Origin: Streptomyces koelreuteriae
GTDB lineage: Bacteria; Actinomycetota; Actinomycetes; Streptomycetales; Streptomycetaceae
NCBI RefSeq assembly: GCF_018604545.1
Contig: NZ_CP075896.1
Location: 62,001-126,000, forward strand
Direction of reading: 5' to 3'
DNA length: 64,000 nt
In this document: piece by piece, positions 32,158-39,141 of the stretch
How the letters are laid out: every line of letters starts with the position of its first letter
How positions within the stretch are numbered: position 1 is the stretch's first letter
Made by a program: the position numbers and the translations under genes
Notes under the pieces: generated by a model
Database searches by the model: none
Told to the model about the DNA's origin: nothing
Seen by the model: the letters and a program-made list of their open reading frames with translations, nothing else

Positions 32158-32640
32158 TCAGGTCCACGCGCTGTAGCCGCCGTCGACGCGAATGGCGTCG
32201 ATGCCGCTGATGTGGCGGGCGCCGCAGCGGTCCTGGGGCAGGACGAGCTGGGAGCCGGCCCGGTCGAGGGGTGTGTCGTCGAGGGTGACCGCGAGCAGGA
32301 CGGGGGCGCGGCCGAAGTCGGGGTCTATCTCGGCCCAGGACAACAGGGCGTGGTGGCCGTCCGCGCCGTGTACGGCGATCAGGAAGCGCAGGCGGTCCTT
32401 GCGGCGGGCGGGGTCGAAGGCCGGGCCCGCGTCCATGAGGACGTCGTGCAGGAGAGGGCCGGTGAAGCGGTGGCGCTGGATGCCGCTGGTGGCGCACTCG
32501 AAGCTGACCTGTGCCCCGTGCTGGGGCCATGCGAGCAGGTCGGGCACCGTCAGCCGGGTCGGTCGGTCGAGGTCGCCCGTGAGGGCGAGTTCCGCCGCGG
32601 GTCCGGCGGCCGTGCGGGCAGCTGCGAGGGTCTGGCTCAC
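32158..32640 (-). CDS. Molybdopterin-binding oxidoreductase-domain protein
   Basis: The protein has 160 residues and consists of one sulfite-oxidase-type Moco-binding fold. LTVPDLLAWPQHGAQVSFEC, then ATSGIQRHRFTGPLLHDVLM shows a cysteine in the position that ligates molybdenum in this superfamily. HHALLSWAEIDPDFG and DAIRVDGGYSAWT complete the domain. It lacks a dimerisation domain and a signal peptide. It lies 16 bp upstream of the amidotransferase-methyltransferase fusion and divergent from a molybdate-type regulator, which suggests molybdate-responsive expression. Confidence 0.78.
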   Translation of the reverse strand: MSQTLAAARTAAGPAAELALTGDLDRPTRLTVPDLLAWPQHGAQVSFECATSGIQRHRFTGPLLHDVLMDAGPAFDPARRKDRLRFLIAVHGADGHHALLSWAEIDPDFGRAPVLLAVTLDDTPLDRAGSQLVLPQDRCGARHISGIDAIRVDGGYSAWT

Positions 32641-32778
32641 TGGCTACCACCTCCCGGATGACCGTACCCGAGCCATGGTCCCGTACAAACGCACATGCCA
32701 TGCCGACACGCGAAGGGTCCGGCTCATGCGATATGACAGGAGACTTTCGCCTCGCATCTGCGGCAGTATGATCGGCGT

Positions 32779-33165
32779 ATGCACAGCTACCGGATCGGGG
32801 ACGCCGCCGCCTTACTCGGCGTGAGCCCCGACACCGTGCGGCGTCTGGTCGACGGCGGGAAACTGACCGCCGAGCGCGATGAGCTGGGGCGCCGGATCAT
32901 TCCGGGGCCGGCCCTCGCGGCCTACGCCCGCGAGACGCACCGGGCGGAGCGGGAGTCCACCGGCTCCTCGGCCCGCAACCGGTTCTCCGGCATCGTCACC
33001 GATGTGATCCTCGGGGACGTCTCCGCGCAGGTGGAGATCCAGGCCGGGCCGTTCCGGGTGGTGGCGATGGTCAGCCGCGAGTCGGCTGAGGAACTGAAGC
33101 TGGAGCCCGGTGTTCCGGCGGTTGCCGTGATCAAGTCGACCAACGTGGTCGTCGAAAGCCCCTAG
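32779..33165 (+). CDS. Molybdate-binding HTH regulator with Mop domain (TTA codon)
   Basis: The protein has 128 residues. A MerR-like HTH at 1-55 (MHSYRIGDAAALLGVSPDTV, RRLVDGGKLTAERDELGRRI) is followed by a TOBE/Mop domain at 65-128 (FSGIVTDVILGDVSAQVEIQ, VVAMVSRESAEELKLEPG, VIKSTNVVVE) that binds molybdate or tungstate. Leu12 is a TTA codon (32812-32814), so it may be bldA-dependent. The modA start is 59 bp downstream on the same strand, so it likely controls molybdate uptake and its own synthesis. A frameshifted paralogue lies at 29969. Confidence 0.9.
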   Translation: MHSYRIGDAAALLGVSPDTVRRLVDGGKLTAERDELGRRIIPGPALAAYARETHRAERESTGSSARNRFSGIVTDVILGDVSAQVEIQAGPFRVVAMVSRESAEELKLEPGVPAVAVIKSTNVVVESP

Positions 33166-33224
33166 ACAAGGTCGTGGGGATCGTAGTTCTTGTGTCCGTC
33201 AGGACCAGAGGGAGTGGACCCGTG

Positions 33225-34049
33225 ATGACCCGTACCGTGCGCCGGACCCGCCGGATACTGCAGGTGACCGGCGCAGGTGCCGCCGCGCTGCTGGCCCTGA
33301 GCGCCTGCTCGTCCTCCGACGACTCCTCGTCGGCGTCGGACTCCTCGGCGTCGGACTCCGGCTCGCCGAAGCTGTCCGGAGAGGTGACCGTCTTCGCCGC
33401 CGCCTCGCTGAAGGAGAGTTTCACGACGCTGGGCAAGGAGTTCGAGAAGGCCCACCCCGGCACCAAGGTCACCTTCAGCTTCGGCGGCAGCGACGCGCTG
33501 GCCGCGAGCATCACCGGCGGCGCCCCGGCCGATGTGTTCGCCTCCGCCAGCCCCAAGACGATGAAGATCGTCACGGACGCCGGAGACGCCTCCGGCACAC
33601 CCGCCACCTTCGTGCGCAACGAACTGGAGATCGCCACCCTGCCGGGCAACCCCGACAAGGTCGCCTCCCTGAAGGACCTCACGAACGCGGACCTGAAGGT
33701 CGTGCTGTGCGACAAGACGGTGCCGTGCGGTGCCGCCGCCCAGAAGGCCCTGGACGCGAGCAAGCTGAAGCTCACCCCGGTCTCCTACGAGGAGGACGTC
33801 AAGTCCGCCCTCAACAAGGTGGTCCTGAAGGAGGCCGACGCGTCGGTCGTGTACAAGACCGACGTGAAGGCGGCCGGTGACAAGGTGGAGGGCGTGGAGT
33901 TCCCCGAGTCCGCCGACGCCATCAACGACTACCCCATCACCCTCCTCAAGAGCTCGAAGAACACCGGGACCGCCAAGGCGTTCATGGAGCTGGTGCAGTC
34001 CTCCGAAGGCCAGAAGGTCCTGAACGAAGCCGGATTCCTCAAGCCGTGA
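33225..34049 (+). CDS. modA: Molybdate ABC transporter substrate-binding lipoprotein
   Basis: The protein has 274 residues. A lipobox LALSAC places the lipid-anchored Cys at residue 28, followed by a Ser/Asp-rich linker. The ModA core reads VTVFAAASLKESFTTLGKEF, then KVTFSFGGSDALAASITGGA, then PADVFASASPKTM; the first serine-containing loops bind the oxyanion. A Cys pair (VVLCDKTVPCG) is also usual. The GTG at 33222 or the ATG at 33225 starts it, with AGGGAG upstream. Its stop overlaps the modB GTG by 4 nt. Confidence 0.95.
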   Translation: MTRTVRRTRRILQVTGAGAAALLALSACSSSDDSSSASDSSASDSGSPKLSGEVTVFAAASLKESFTTLGKEFEKAHPGTKVTFSFGGSDALAASITGGAPADVFASASPKTMKIVTDAGDASGTPATFVRNELEIATLPGNPDKVASLKDLTNADLKVVLCDKTVPCGAAAQKALDASKLKLTPVSYEEDVKSALNKVVLKEADASVVYKTDVKAAGDKVEGVEFPESADAINDYPITLLKSSKNTGTAKAFMELVQSSEGQKVLNEAGFLKP

Positions 34050-34909
34050 CCTCCCCTTCCCTGGACAAGGCCGACGCCGCGGACACCCTCACCGGTGGCC
34101 CGCGGCGCCGCCGCACCCTCCGGGGCGTTCGCGGGGGCGCCCCGCTGCCTCTCCTCCTGCCCGCGCTGATCGGCCTCGCCTTCCTGGTCCTGCCGCTCGT
34201 CGCCCTGCTGGTCAGGGCCCCCTGGCGCAGCATGCCCGAGCTGCTGACCAGCGCCGAGGTGTGGCAGGCCCTCCAGCTGTCCCTGGTCTGTGCGACGGCG
34301 GCGACCGCGGTGAGCCTGGTGATCGGGGTGCCGCTGGCGTGGCTGCTCGCCCGGGTCGATTTCCCGGGCCGCGGGCTCGTGCGCGCCTTGGTGACTCTCC
34401 CGCTGGTCCTGCCCCCCGTGGTCGGGGGTGTGGCGCTGCTGATGGCGCTGGGGCGCAACGGGGTCGTCGGCAAGTGGCTGGACGCCTGGTTCGGGATCAC
34501 TCTGCCCTTCACCACGACGGGAGTCGTGATCGCGGAGGCCTTCGTGGCGATGCCGTTTCTCGTCATCAGTGTGGAGGGCACGCTGCGCGCCGCCGACCCG
34601 CGCTACGAGGAGGCCGCCACGACGCTGGGCGCCTCCCGCTTCACCGCGTTCCGACGTGTCACCCTGCCGCTCATCGCTCCGGGTATCGCGGCGGGCGCCG
34701 TCCTGGCATGGGCCAGGGCACTCGGTGAGTTCGGCGCGACCATCACCTTCGCCGGCAACTTCCCCGGCCGCACCCAGACCATGCCCCTCGCGGTCTATCT
34801 GGCCCTGCAGAACGACCCGGCGGCGGCGATCGCCCTCAGCCTGGTCCTGCTGGCCGTGTCGATCGCCGTACTCGCCGGACTGCGCGACCGCTGGATGACC
34901 GCCTCATGA
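34046..34909 (+). CDS. modB: Molybdate ABC transporter permease
   Basis: The protein has 287 residues, with six predicted TM helices beginning at about residue 35 (LPLLLPALIGLAFLVLPLVA). The EAA loop that contacts the ATPase is visible as EEAATTLGASRFTAFRRVTL. FVAMPFLVISVEGTLRAAD and EFGATITFAGNFPGRTQTMP are typical of ModB. The GTG start overlaps the modA stop, and the gene ends with ATGA shared with modC, so the three genes are translationally coupled. Confidence 0.95.
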   Translation: MTSPSLDKADAADTLTGGPRRRRTLRGVRGGAPLPLLLPALIGLAFLVLPLVALLVRAPWRSMPELLTSAEVWQALQLSLVCATAATAVSLVIGVPLAWLLARVDFPGRGLVRALVTLPLVLPPVVGGVALLMALGRNGVVGKWLDAWFGITLPFTTTGVVIAEAFVAMPFLVISVEGTLRAADPRYEEAATTLGASRFTAFRRVTLPLIAPGIAAGAVLAWARALGEFGATITFAGNFPGRTQTMPLAVYLALQNDPAAAIALSLVLLAVSIAVLAGLRDRWMTAS

Positions 34910-35991
34910 CCGATCCCGAGACGACCGATGCCGAGAAGACCGATGCCGCCGCTGAGGGGCTCGACACACGGCTGGTGGTCGAGCGCGGCTCCTTCCGTCT
35001 CGATGTCGCGCTGACAGCGGCCCCGGGTGACGTCGTCGCCCTGCTCGGCCCCAACGGTGCGGGCAAGACCACGGCCCTCCGCGCACTGGCCGGTCTCGTC
35101 CCCCTGACCGGCGGCCATCTCCACCTCGATGGCACGGACTTGGACCGTATGCCTCCGGAAGCCCGGCCGGTCGGGGTCGTCTTCCAGGACTACCTGCTCT
35201 TCCCCCATCTGTCCGCTCTGGACAACGTGGCCTTCGGGCCGCGCTGCCACGGGGCGACGAAGGCGGAGGCCCGCGCCCAGGCCTCCGCATGGCTGGAGCG
35301 CCTCGGTCTGGCCGAGCACGGTTCCGCGAAACCCCGCCGCCTCTCCGGCGGGCAGGCCCAGCGCGTCGCCCTCGCCCGCGCCCTGGCCACGCATCCCCGC
35401 CTGCTCCTCCTCGACGAGCCGCTCGCCGCCCTAGACGCCCGCACACGCCTCGACGTCCGCGCCCAACTCCGCCACCACCTGGCCGAGTTCGAGGCCGTCG
35501 CCGTCCTCGTCACGCACGACCCGCTCGACGCCATGGTTCTCGCGGACCATCTCGTCGTCATCGAGGACGGCCACATCGTCCAGCGGGGCACCCCCGCCGA
35601 CATCGCCCGCCGCCCGCGCACCGACTACATCGCCCATCTGGTCGGGCTCAACCTCTATCGGGGCGAGGCCGAAGGGCACACGGTCCGCGTCGACCACGGA
35701 TCGGCGGTCACCACCACGGAGGACCTCACCGGCCCGGTCTTCGTCGCCTTCCCCCCGAGCGCGGTGACCCTCTACCAGGACCGCCCGAGCGGCGCCAGCG
35801 CCCGCAATCTGTGGCGCTGCGAGGTCTCCGGCATGGAAACCCACGGCGACCAGATCCGCGTCGCGCTCAGCGGCGAACTCCCGTTGGCCGCCGATCTCAC
35901 CACCGTCGCCGCGGCCGAACTCGACCTGCGCCCCGGAGCCACGGTCTGGGCGACGGTCAAGGCCGCCCAGACGCACGCGTATCCGGCCTGA
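34906..35991 (+). CDS. modC: Molybdate ABC transporter ATP-binding protein with TOBE domain
   Basis: The protein has 361 residues. Walker A GPNGAGKT is at 48-55, the Q-loop is VVFQDYLLFPHLSALDNVAF, the signature is RLSGGQAQRVALARALA, Walker B is LLLLDEPLAALDARTR and the H-loop is LVTHDP. A C-terminal TOBE/Mop domain begins near residue 295 (ARNLWRCEVSGMETHGDQIR). It energises molybdate import, which feeds Moco enzymes such as the sulfite oxidase encoded at 50439-51719. A strong terminator follows. Confidence 0.95.
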   Translation: MTDPETTDAEKTDAAAEGLDTRLVVERGSFRLDVALTAAPGDVVALLGPNGAGKTTALRALAGLVPLTGGHLHLDGTDLDRMPPEARPVGVVFQDYLLFPHLSALDNVAFGPRCHGATKAEARAQASAWLERLGLAEHGSAKPRRLSGGQAQRVALARALATHPRLLLLDEPLAALDARTRLDVRAQLRHHLAEFEAVAVLVTHDPLDAMVLADHLVVIEDGHIVQRGTPADIARRPRTDYIAHLVGLNLYRGEAEGHTVRVDHGSAVTTTEDLTGPVFVAFPPSAVTLYQDRPSGASARNLWRCEVSGMETHGDQIRVALSGELPLAADLTTVAAAELDLRPGATVWATVKAAQTHAYPA

Positions 35992-36052
35992 GCGTGCGGG
36001 GCGGATGTGCGCGGTGTCGGACCCCCGTCCTCTGCGAGGCCCCGATACAGGC

Positions 36053-36099
36053 CCGGGCGGGCCGGTCGGGCGTGGGTGAGGGATGACCGGCCCGCCCGG
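36053..36099 (+). terminator. Hairpin terminator after modABC
   Basis: Perfect 15-bp arms (CCGGGCGGGCCGGTC and its complement) with a 17-nt loop, about 60 bp after the modC stop. The rest of the gap 35992-36435 holds no gene apart from the box array at 36273-36322. Confidence 0.8.
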
Positions 36100-36272
36100 C
36101 GTCAAGGGGTACGGGTTCGCTGGAGGCCCGCATCCTGGCCAACGCGTGCTTGTCCGGGCTGAGCATGCGGAGCGGATGGGTGAGGTTGTGGTCTGGAGGG
36201 CCCCGGACGCGGGGAGGCGGGCCGGGGCTCGCCGACGACGCTATGCCCGGTGTCCTCGACTCCAGGACGTCC

Positions 36273-36322
36273 CTGACGGGTTCCTGACGGCGATCGTGCC
36301 GACCTTGACGGCGTGCTGACGC
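36273..36322 (+). promoter_or_regulatory. TGACG box array, spacing 11-21-11 (site A)
   Basis: Four heptamers in the same orientation: CTGACGG at 36273, CTGACGG at 36284, TTGACGG at 36305 and CTGACGC at 36316. Start-to-start spacing is 11, 21 and 11 bp, that is one, two and one helical turns. This is the layout expected of a paired direct-repeat operator for an OmpR/PhoB-type response regulator. It lies 114 bp upstream of the universal stress gene. The same layout occurs at 41794 and, in part, at 37317. Confidence 0.6.
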
Positions 36323-36435
36323 CACCGGTGAGAGGGCGTGCGAAGGGCCGTCAGGACTACGCCAAGAACGGACGCGTGGGGTGTTCGAAAGCGTGGAAAC
36401 AGGGGTGGGATGGACGTGGTTCCGAGGAGGATCAG

Positions 36436-37002
36436 ATGTCCGAGTCCCACTCGCCAGCGGCCGCTCGCCTCGTCGTGGGAGTGAGCGGTTCGCTGGGCAG
36501 TCTCACCGCCCTGAGCCGGGCCGCCGACGAGGCCCGGTACCGCGGGGCCGAGCTCTGGCCGGTGCTGGCCTGGGAACCGCCCGGCGGGGATCTCGCCGCT
36601 CGCAGGTCCCCGGCGGCAGCCGTCCTGGTCGAGGACTGGGAGCGGCTGGCGCGGGAGAGGCTGCTCAAGGCGCTGTGTGAGGTGTTCGGCGGCCTCGGTT
36701 CCGGGCTGCCCGGGCAGGCGCTCATCGCCCGGGGCGGCCCGGGGCCGGCGCTGGTGCGGATCGCCGACCGGGAGGGCGACGTCCTCGTGGTCGGCGCCGG
36801 ACGGCGCGGCCGTCTGTGCCGTGCGCTGTGGCCGTCGGTCGGCCGCTACTGCCTCGCCCACGCCGCCTGCCCCGTCCTCGCGGTGCCACCGTCCCCGCTT
36901 CAGGCCGCGCTGGAAACCGCGCACCGCCGGAACGTCCTGCGGCTCCCACTGGACACCGGGCGCCTCAAGCGGGAGTTCGACGCCGTGCCGCCCGGCGCCT
37001 GA
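36436..37002 (+). CDS. Universal stress protein family protein
   Basis: The protein has 188 residues and one UspA domain: RLVVGVSGSLGSLTALSRAA at the start and DVLVVGAGRRGRLCRALWPS, then VGRYCLAHAACPVLAVP at the end. The second block is the ATP-binding loop in modified form (usual pattern G-x-x-G-x9-G-S/T; here G-A-G-R-R-G). A 35-residue C-terminal extension follows. GAGGAGG precedes the ATG. The box array upstream at 36273 suggests control by a response regulator shared with the kdpD/permease promoter region. Confidence 0.85.
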   Translation: MSESHSPAAARLVVGVSGSLGSLTALSRAADEARYRGAELWPVLAWEPPGGDLAARRSPAAAVLVEDWERLARERLLKALCEVFGGLGSGLPGQALIARGGPGPALVRIADREGDVLVVGAGRRGRLCRALWPSVGRYCLAHAACPVLAVPPSPLQAALETAHRRNVLRLPLDTGRLKREFDAVPPGA

Positions 37003-37155
37003 GCCGTCAGGACGTGGCTTCGGACAATGGGCCGCAGAGCCCTTGCCGCGTCAAGAACTCGACAGTATTCAGGGCATCCCTTGCGAGTCAGGGGCGGATT
37101 TCCGGACCCTGACGACGTGGCTACTGACTGGTTCCCCGACCGCGGGGTCCGCCGA

Positions 37156-37290
37156 ATGGTGCTCCTACTGGGCACCGCGGGCTTGGCCGTGCTCACCGGC
37201 GGCATCGTCGGCGATCTGCTCTGGGTCATCGGTCTCGGAGCATGGATGTTCATGATCGCTCTCATCGTCGAGCTGGTCTATCGCCCTTGA
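37156..37290 (+). CDS. Small hydrophobic membrane peptide (hypothetical)
   Basis: The protein has 44 residues from the ATG at 37156: two hydrophobic stretches, MVLLLGTAGLAVLTGGIVGD and LLWVIGLGAWMFMIALIVEL, separated by no clear loop. Longer starts are possible in the same frame from 37027 but add a non-conserved charged segment. Many Streptomyces have such DUF-less two-helix peptides. No ribosome site is obvious, so this is a tentative gene. Confidence 0.45.
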   Translation: MVLLLGTAGLAVLTGGIVGDLLWVIGLGAWMFMIALIVELVYRP

Positions 37291-37316
37291 GACCTGGGGG
37301 GCCGGCCTGACCATGG

Positions 37317-37355
37317 CCGTCAAGGACCCGTATGCGCACGTCAGAAGCCCGTCAG
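37317..37355 (-). promoter_or_regulatory. TGACG box array, three boxes, spacing 11-21 (site C)
   Basis: On the minus strand CTGACGG (37355-37349), CTGACGT (37344-37338) and TTGACGG (37323-37317) follow each other with 11- and 21-bp spacing. The fourth box expected 11 bp further is not conserved. The gap 37291-37628 around it has no convincing gene. It lies upstream of the SDR gene but points away from it. Confidence 0.45.
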
Positions 37356-37628
37356 GGAACGCGTCCCCCGCTTGCCCGGCGCGTGCGGGACGGCTTCCAT
37401 GGTGAGCGTGAACAGCGCCTGGCTTCTCTTCGACCGGCCGCCGAGTACCACTCGGCCACGCCGTCGTGCGCCGCGCTGCCCGGAAGCATCCGCGTTCTCC
37501 TGACGCGCCTTCCGTGATCCGAGGGGCACCGCGCTCACGTCCGGTTCCCCTCGCTCCCCCTTCGTCCCCGCACGCCCGCCACCCCACGCCGGGGCCGAGC
37601 GGCGTGCCCGCACCCTTCGGATCGGACC

Positions 37629-38441
37629 ATGTCTGACTTCGCCCTTTCGTCGCGTACCGTCCTGGTCACCGGCGCCACCTCCGGCATCGGATACGAGGCC
37701 GCACGGCAGCTCGCCGAACGCGGTGCCACCGTGCTGCTGCACGGCCGCACCGCCGAGGAGGCCCGCGCCGCAGCCGACAGGCTCATCGCCACCGCCGGAA
37801 TCGACGCCGCCCGACTTCGGCCGTACGCAGCGGACTTCGCGCACCTCCAGGAGGTGGAGGCCATGGCCGAACACGTCGTCCGCGACCACCCGCACCTCGA
37901 TGTGCTCGTCAACAACGCGGGCATGGCCGCACCCGAGCGCCACACCGTCACCGCCGACGGCAACGAGATCGCCTTCCAGGTGAACTTCCTCGCCCACTAC
38001 CTGCTGACCTGCCTGCTGGAGCCGGCCCTCACCAGGGACCCCGGTGGCCGGGTGGTCAACGTGTCCTCGTCTCTGCACCGTACGGCCTCCATCCAGTGGA
38101 GCGACCCGAACCGGTCCCGCCGCTACTCCCGGCTCACCGCCTACGCCCAGTCGCAGCTCGCGCTGACGGTCTTCGCCGCCGACCCGCGCGTCACCGCGGT
38201 CTCCGTGCACCCCGGGGTCTGCGACACGACTCTGCTGCCGCTGTACGCCCATGAGGGCGTCAAGCCGGCCGAGGGCGCGGCGCACGTGGTCCGGCTGTGC
38301 GACCCGGCCGTCGAGATCGTCAACGGCGCCTACTACGACCGCGCCGAGCGCGTCGATCCGTCCCCGCTCGCCGCTGAGGACCGCACGGTCAAGCGCCTCA
38401 ACAAGCTGGCCGACCTCCTCGTCGGCGGCGGCACGGTCTGA
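37629..38441 (+). CDS. Short-chain dehydrogenase/reductase with catalytic Lys replaced
   Basis: The protein has 270 residues. The NAD(P)-binding motif TGATSGIG is at 14-21, NNAG at 95-98, the catalytic serine region VNVSSS at 143-148 and the active Tyr172 in TAYAQSQLA. The usual Y-x-x-x-K lysine is Gln176 (codon CAG at 38154-38156). The rest resembles retinol dehydrogenase-like SDRs (GRVVNVSSSLHRTASIQWSD). With the lysine gone the enzyme may be inactive or work differently. Monocistronic as far as can be seen. Confidence 0.9.
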   Translation: MSDFALSSRTVLVTGATSGIGYEAARQLAERGATVLLHGRTAEEARAAADRLIATAGIDAARLRPYAADFAHLQEVEAMAEHVVRDHPHLDVLVNNAGMAAPERHTVTADGNEIAFQVNFLAHYLLTCLLEPALTRDPGGRVVNVSSSLHRTASIQWSDPNRSRRYSRLTAYAQSQLALTVFAADPRVTAVSVHPGVCDTTLLPLYAHEGVKPAEGAAHVVRLCDPAVEIVNGAYYDRAERVDPSPLAAEDRTVKRLNKLADLLVGGGTV

Positions 38442-38583
38442 ACCTCGTTCCCTGCGACGGAGCCGGGGTCACACGGCGGACAGGTCCTTGCGGACGTCCG
38501 GGGCGTCAAGCACGAGCAGATGCTCCGTCAGAGTCGTATCAAGGTGCGGGACTCCGGCCTCCCGGGTCTCTAACGTCGGCCCT

Positions 38584-39141
38584 ATGGAACGCAGGCATGA
38601 CGCGCGTGACGACGCGGTCCACGCTCACGAACAGGCGGCCGGGGGAGTGGCCCGAGACCATTGCTGGGCAGGGAATCTGCGCAGCGCGGTGCAGTGTTCA
38701 GCGGTGCTCCTCGCCGTGCTGCTCGTGATCGACTGGGGAAACGACAGCCTCACGACCGGGCGCTGCGGGCTGTGGGCCGGGCTCGCAGCGCTCCTCTTCG
38801 TGCTCCTCTTCCCGCCCAGAGTCACCGCGGGCAAGGGCTGGCTGTCCTCGCGCGGACTGCTGCCCGGGCGGCGGGTCCGCACCGACCTCTTGGTGTCGGT
38901 GCGCTGCCTGGACGGCGTCTCCCAGCGGCTCCGCCTGCGGGACGCGCTCGGCGGGCGCGTCGAGATCGACCCTCAGGTCCTGGTGAACAATCCCGGACTG
39001 TGGCACCGCCTGGCCGAGGACGCTCGGGAGTCGGTGGCTCGCGGCTCGCTGACCTGCGGTGAGACCGTGCTGCGCCGCCTCTCGGAACGGATCGACCGTC
39101 AGACCGCCCGGTCCGTCTTCAAGGTCTCGGAGCTGGACTAG
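38584..39141 (+). CDS. Membrane protein, hypothetical
   Basis: The protein has 185 residues. Two adjacent hydrophobic segments, SAVLLAVLLVIDWGNDSLTT and LWAGLAALLFVLLFPPRVTA, form a hairpin at about residues 35-80, followed by a cytoplasmic-type domain (RTDLLVSVRCLDGVSQRLRL, DALGGRVEIDPQVLVNNPGL). The last part with LRLRDALGGRVEIDP resembles PH-like membrane-associated domains. It ends 23 bp inside the 3' end of the convergent kdpD-like gene. Confidence 0.75.
   Translation: MERRHDARDDAVHAHEQAAGGVARDHCWAGNLRSAVQCSAVLLAVLLVIDWGNDSLTTGRCGLWAGLAALLFVLLFPPRVTAGKGWLSSRGLLPGRRVRTDLLVSVRCLDGVSQRLRLRDALGGRVEIDPQVLVNNPGLWHRLAEDARESVARGSLTCGETVLRRLSERIDRQTARSVFKVSELD

Noticed and set aside
36053..36099. 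Molybdate riboswitch in the mod region
   Set aside because: The structure is a simple 15-bp hairpin downstream of modC, not an aptamer upstream of modA.
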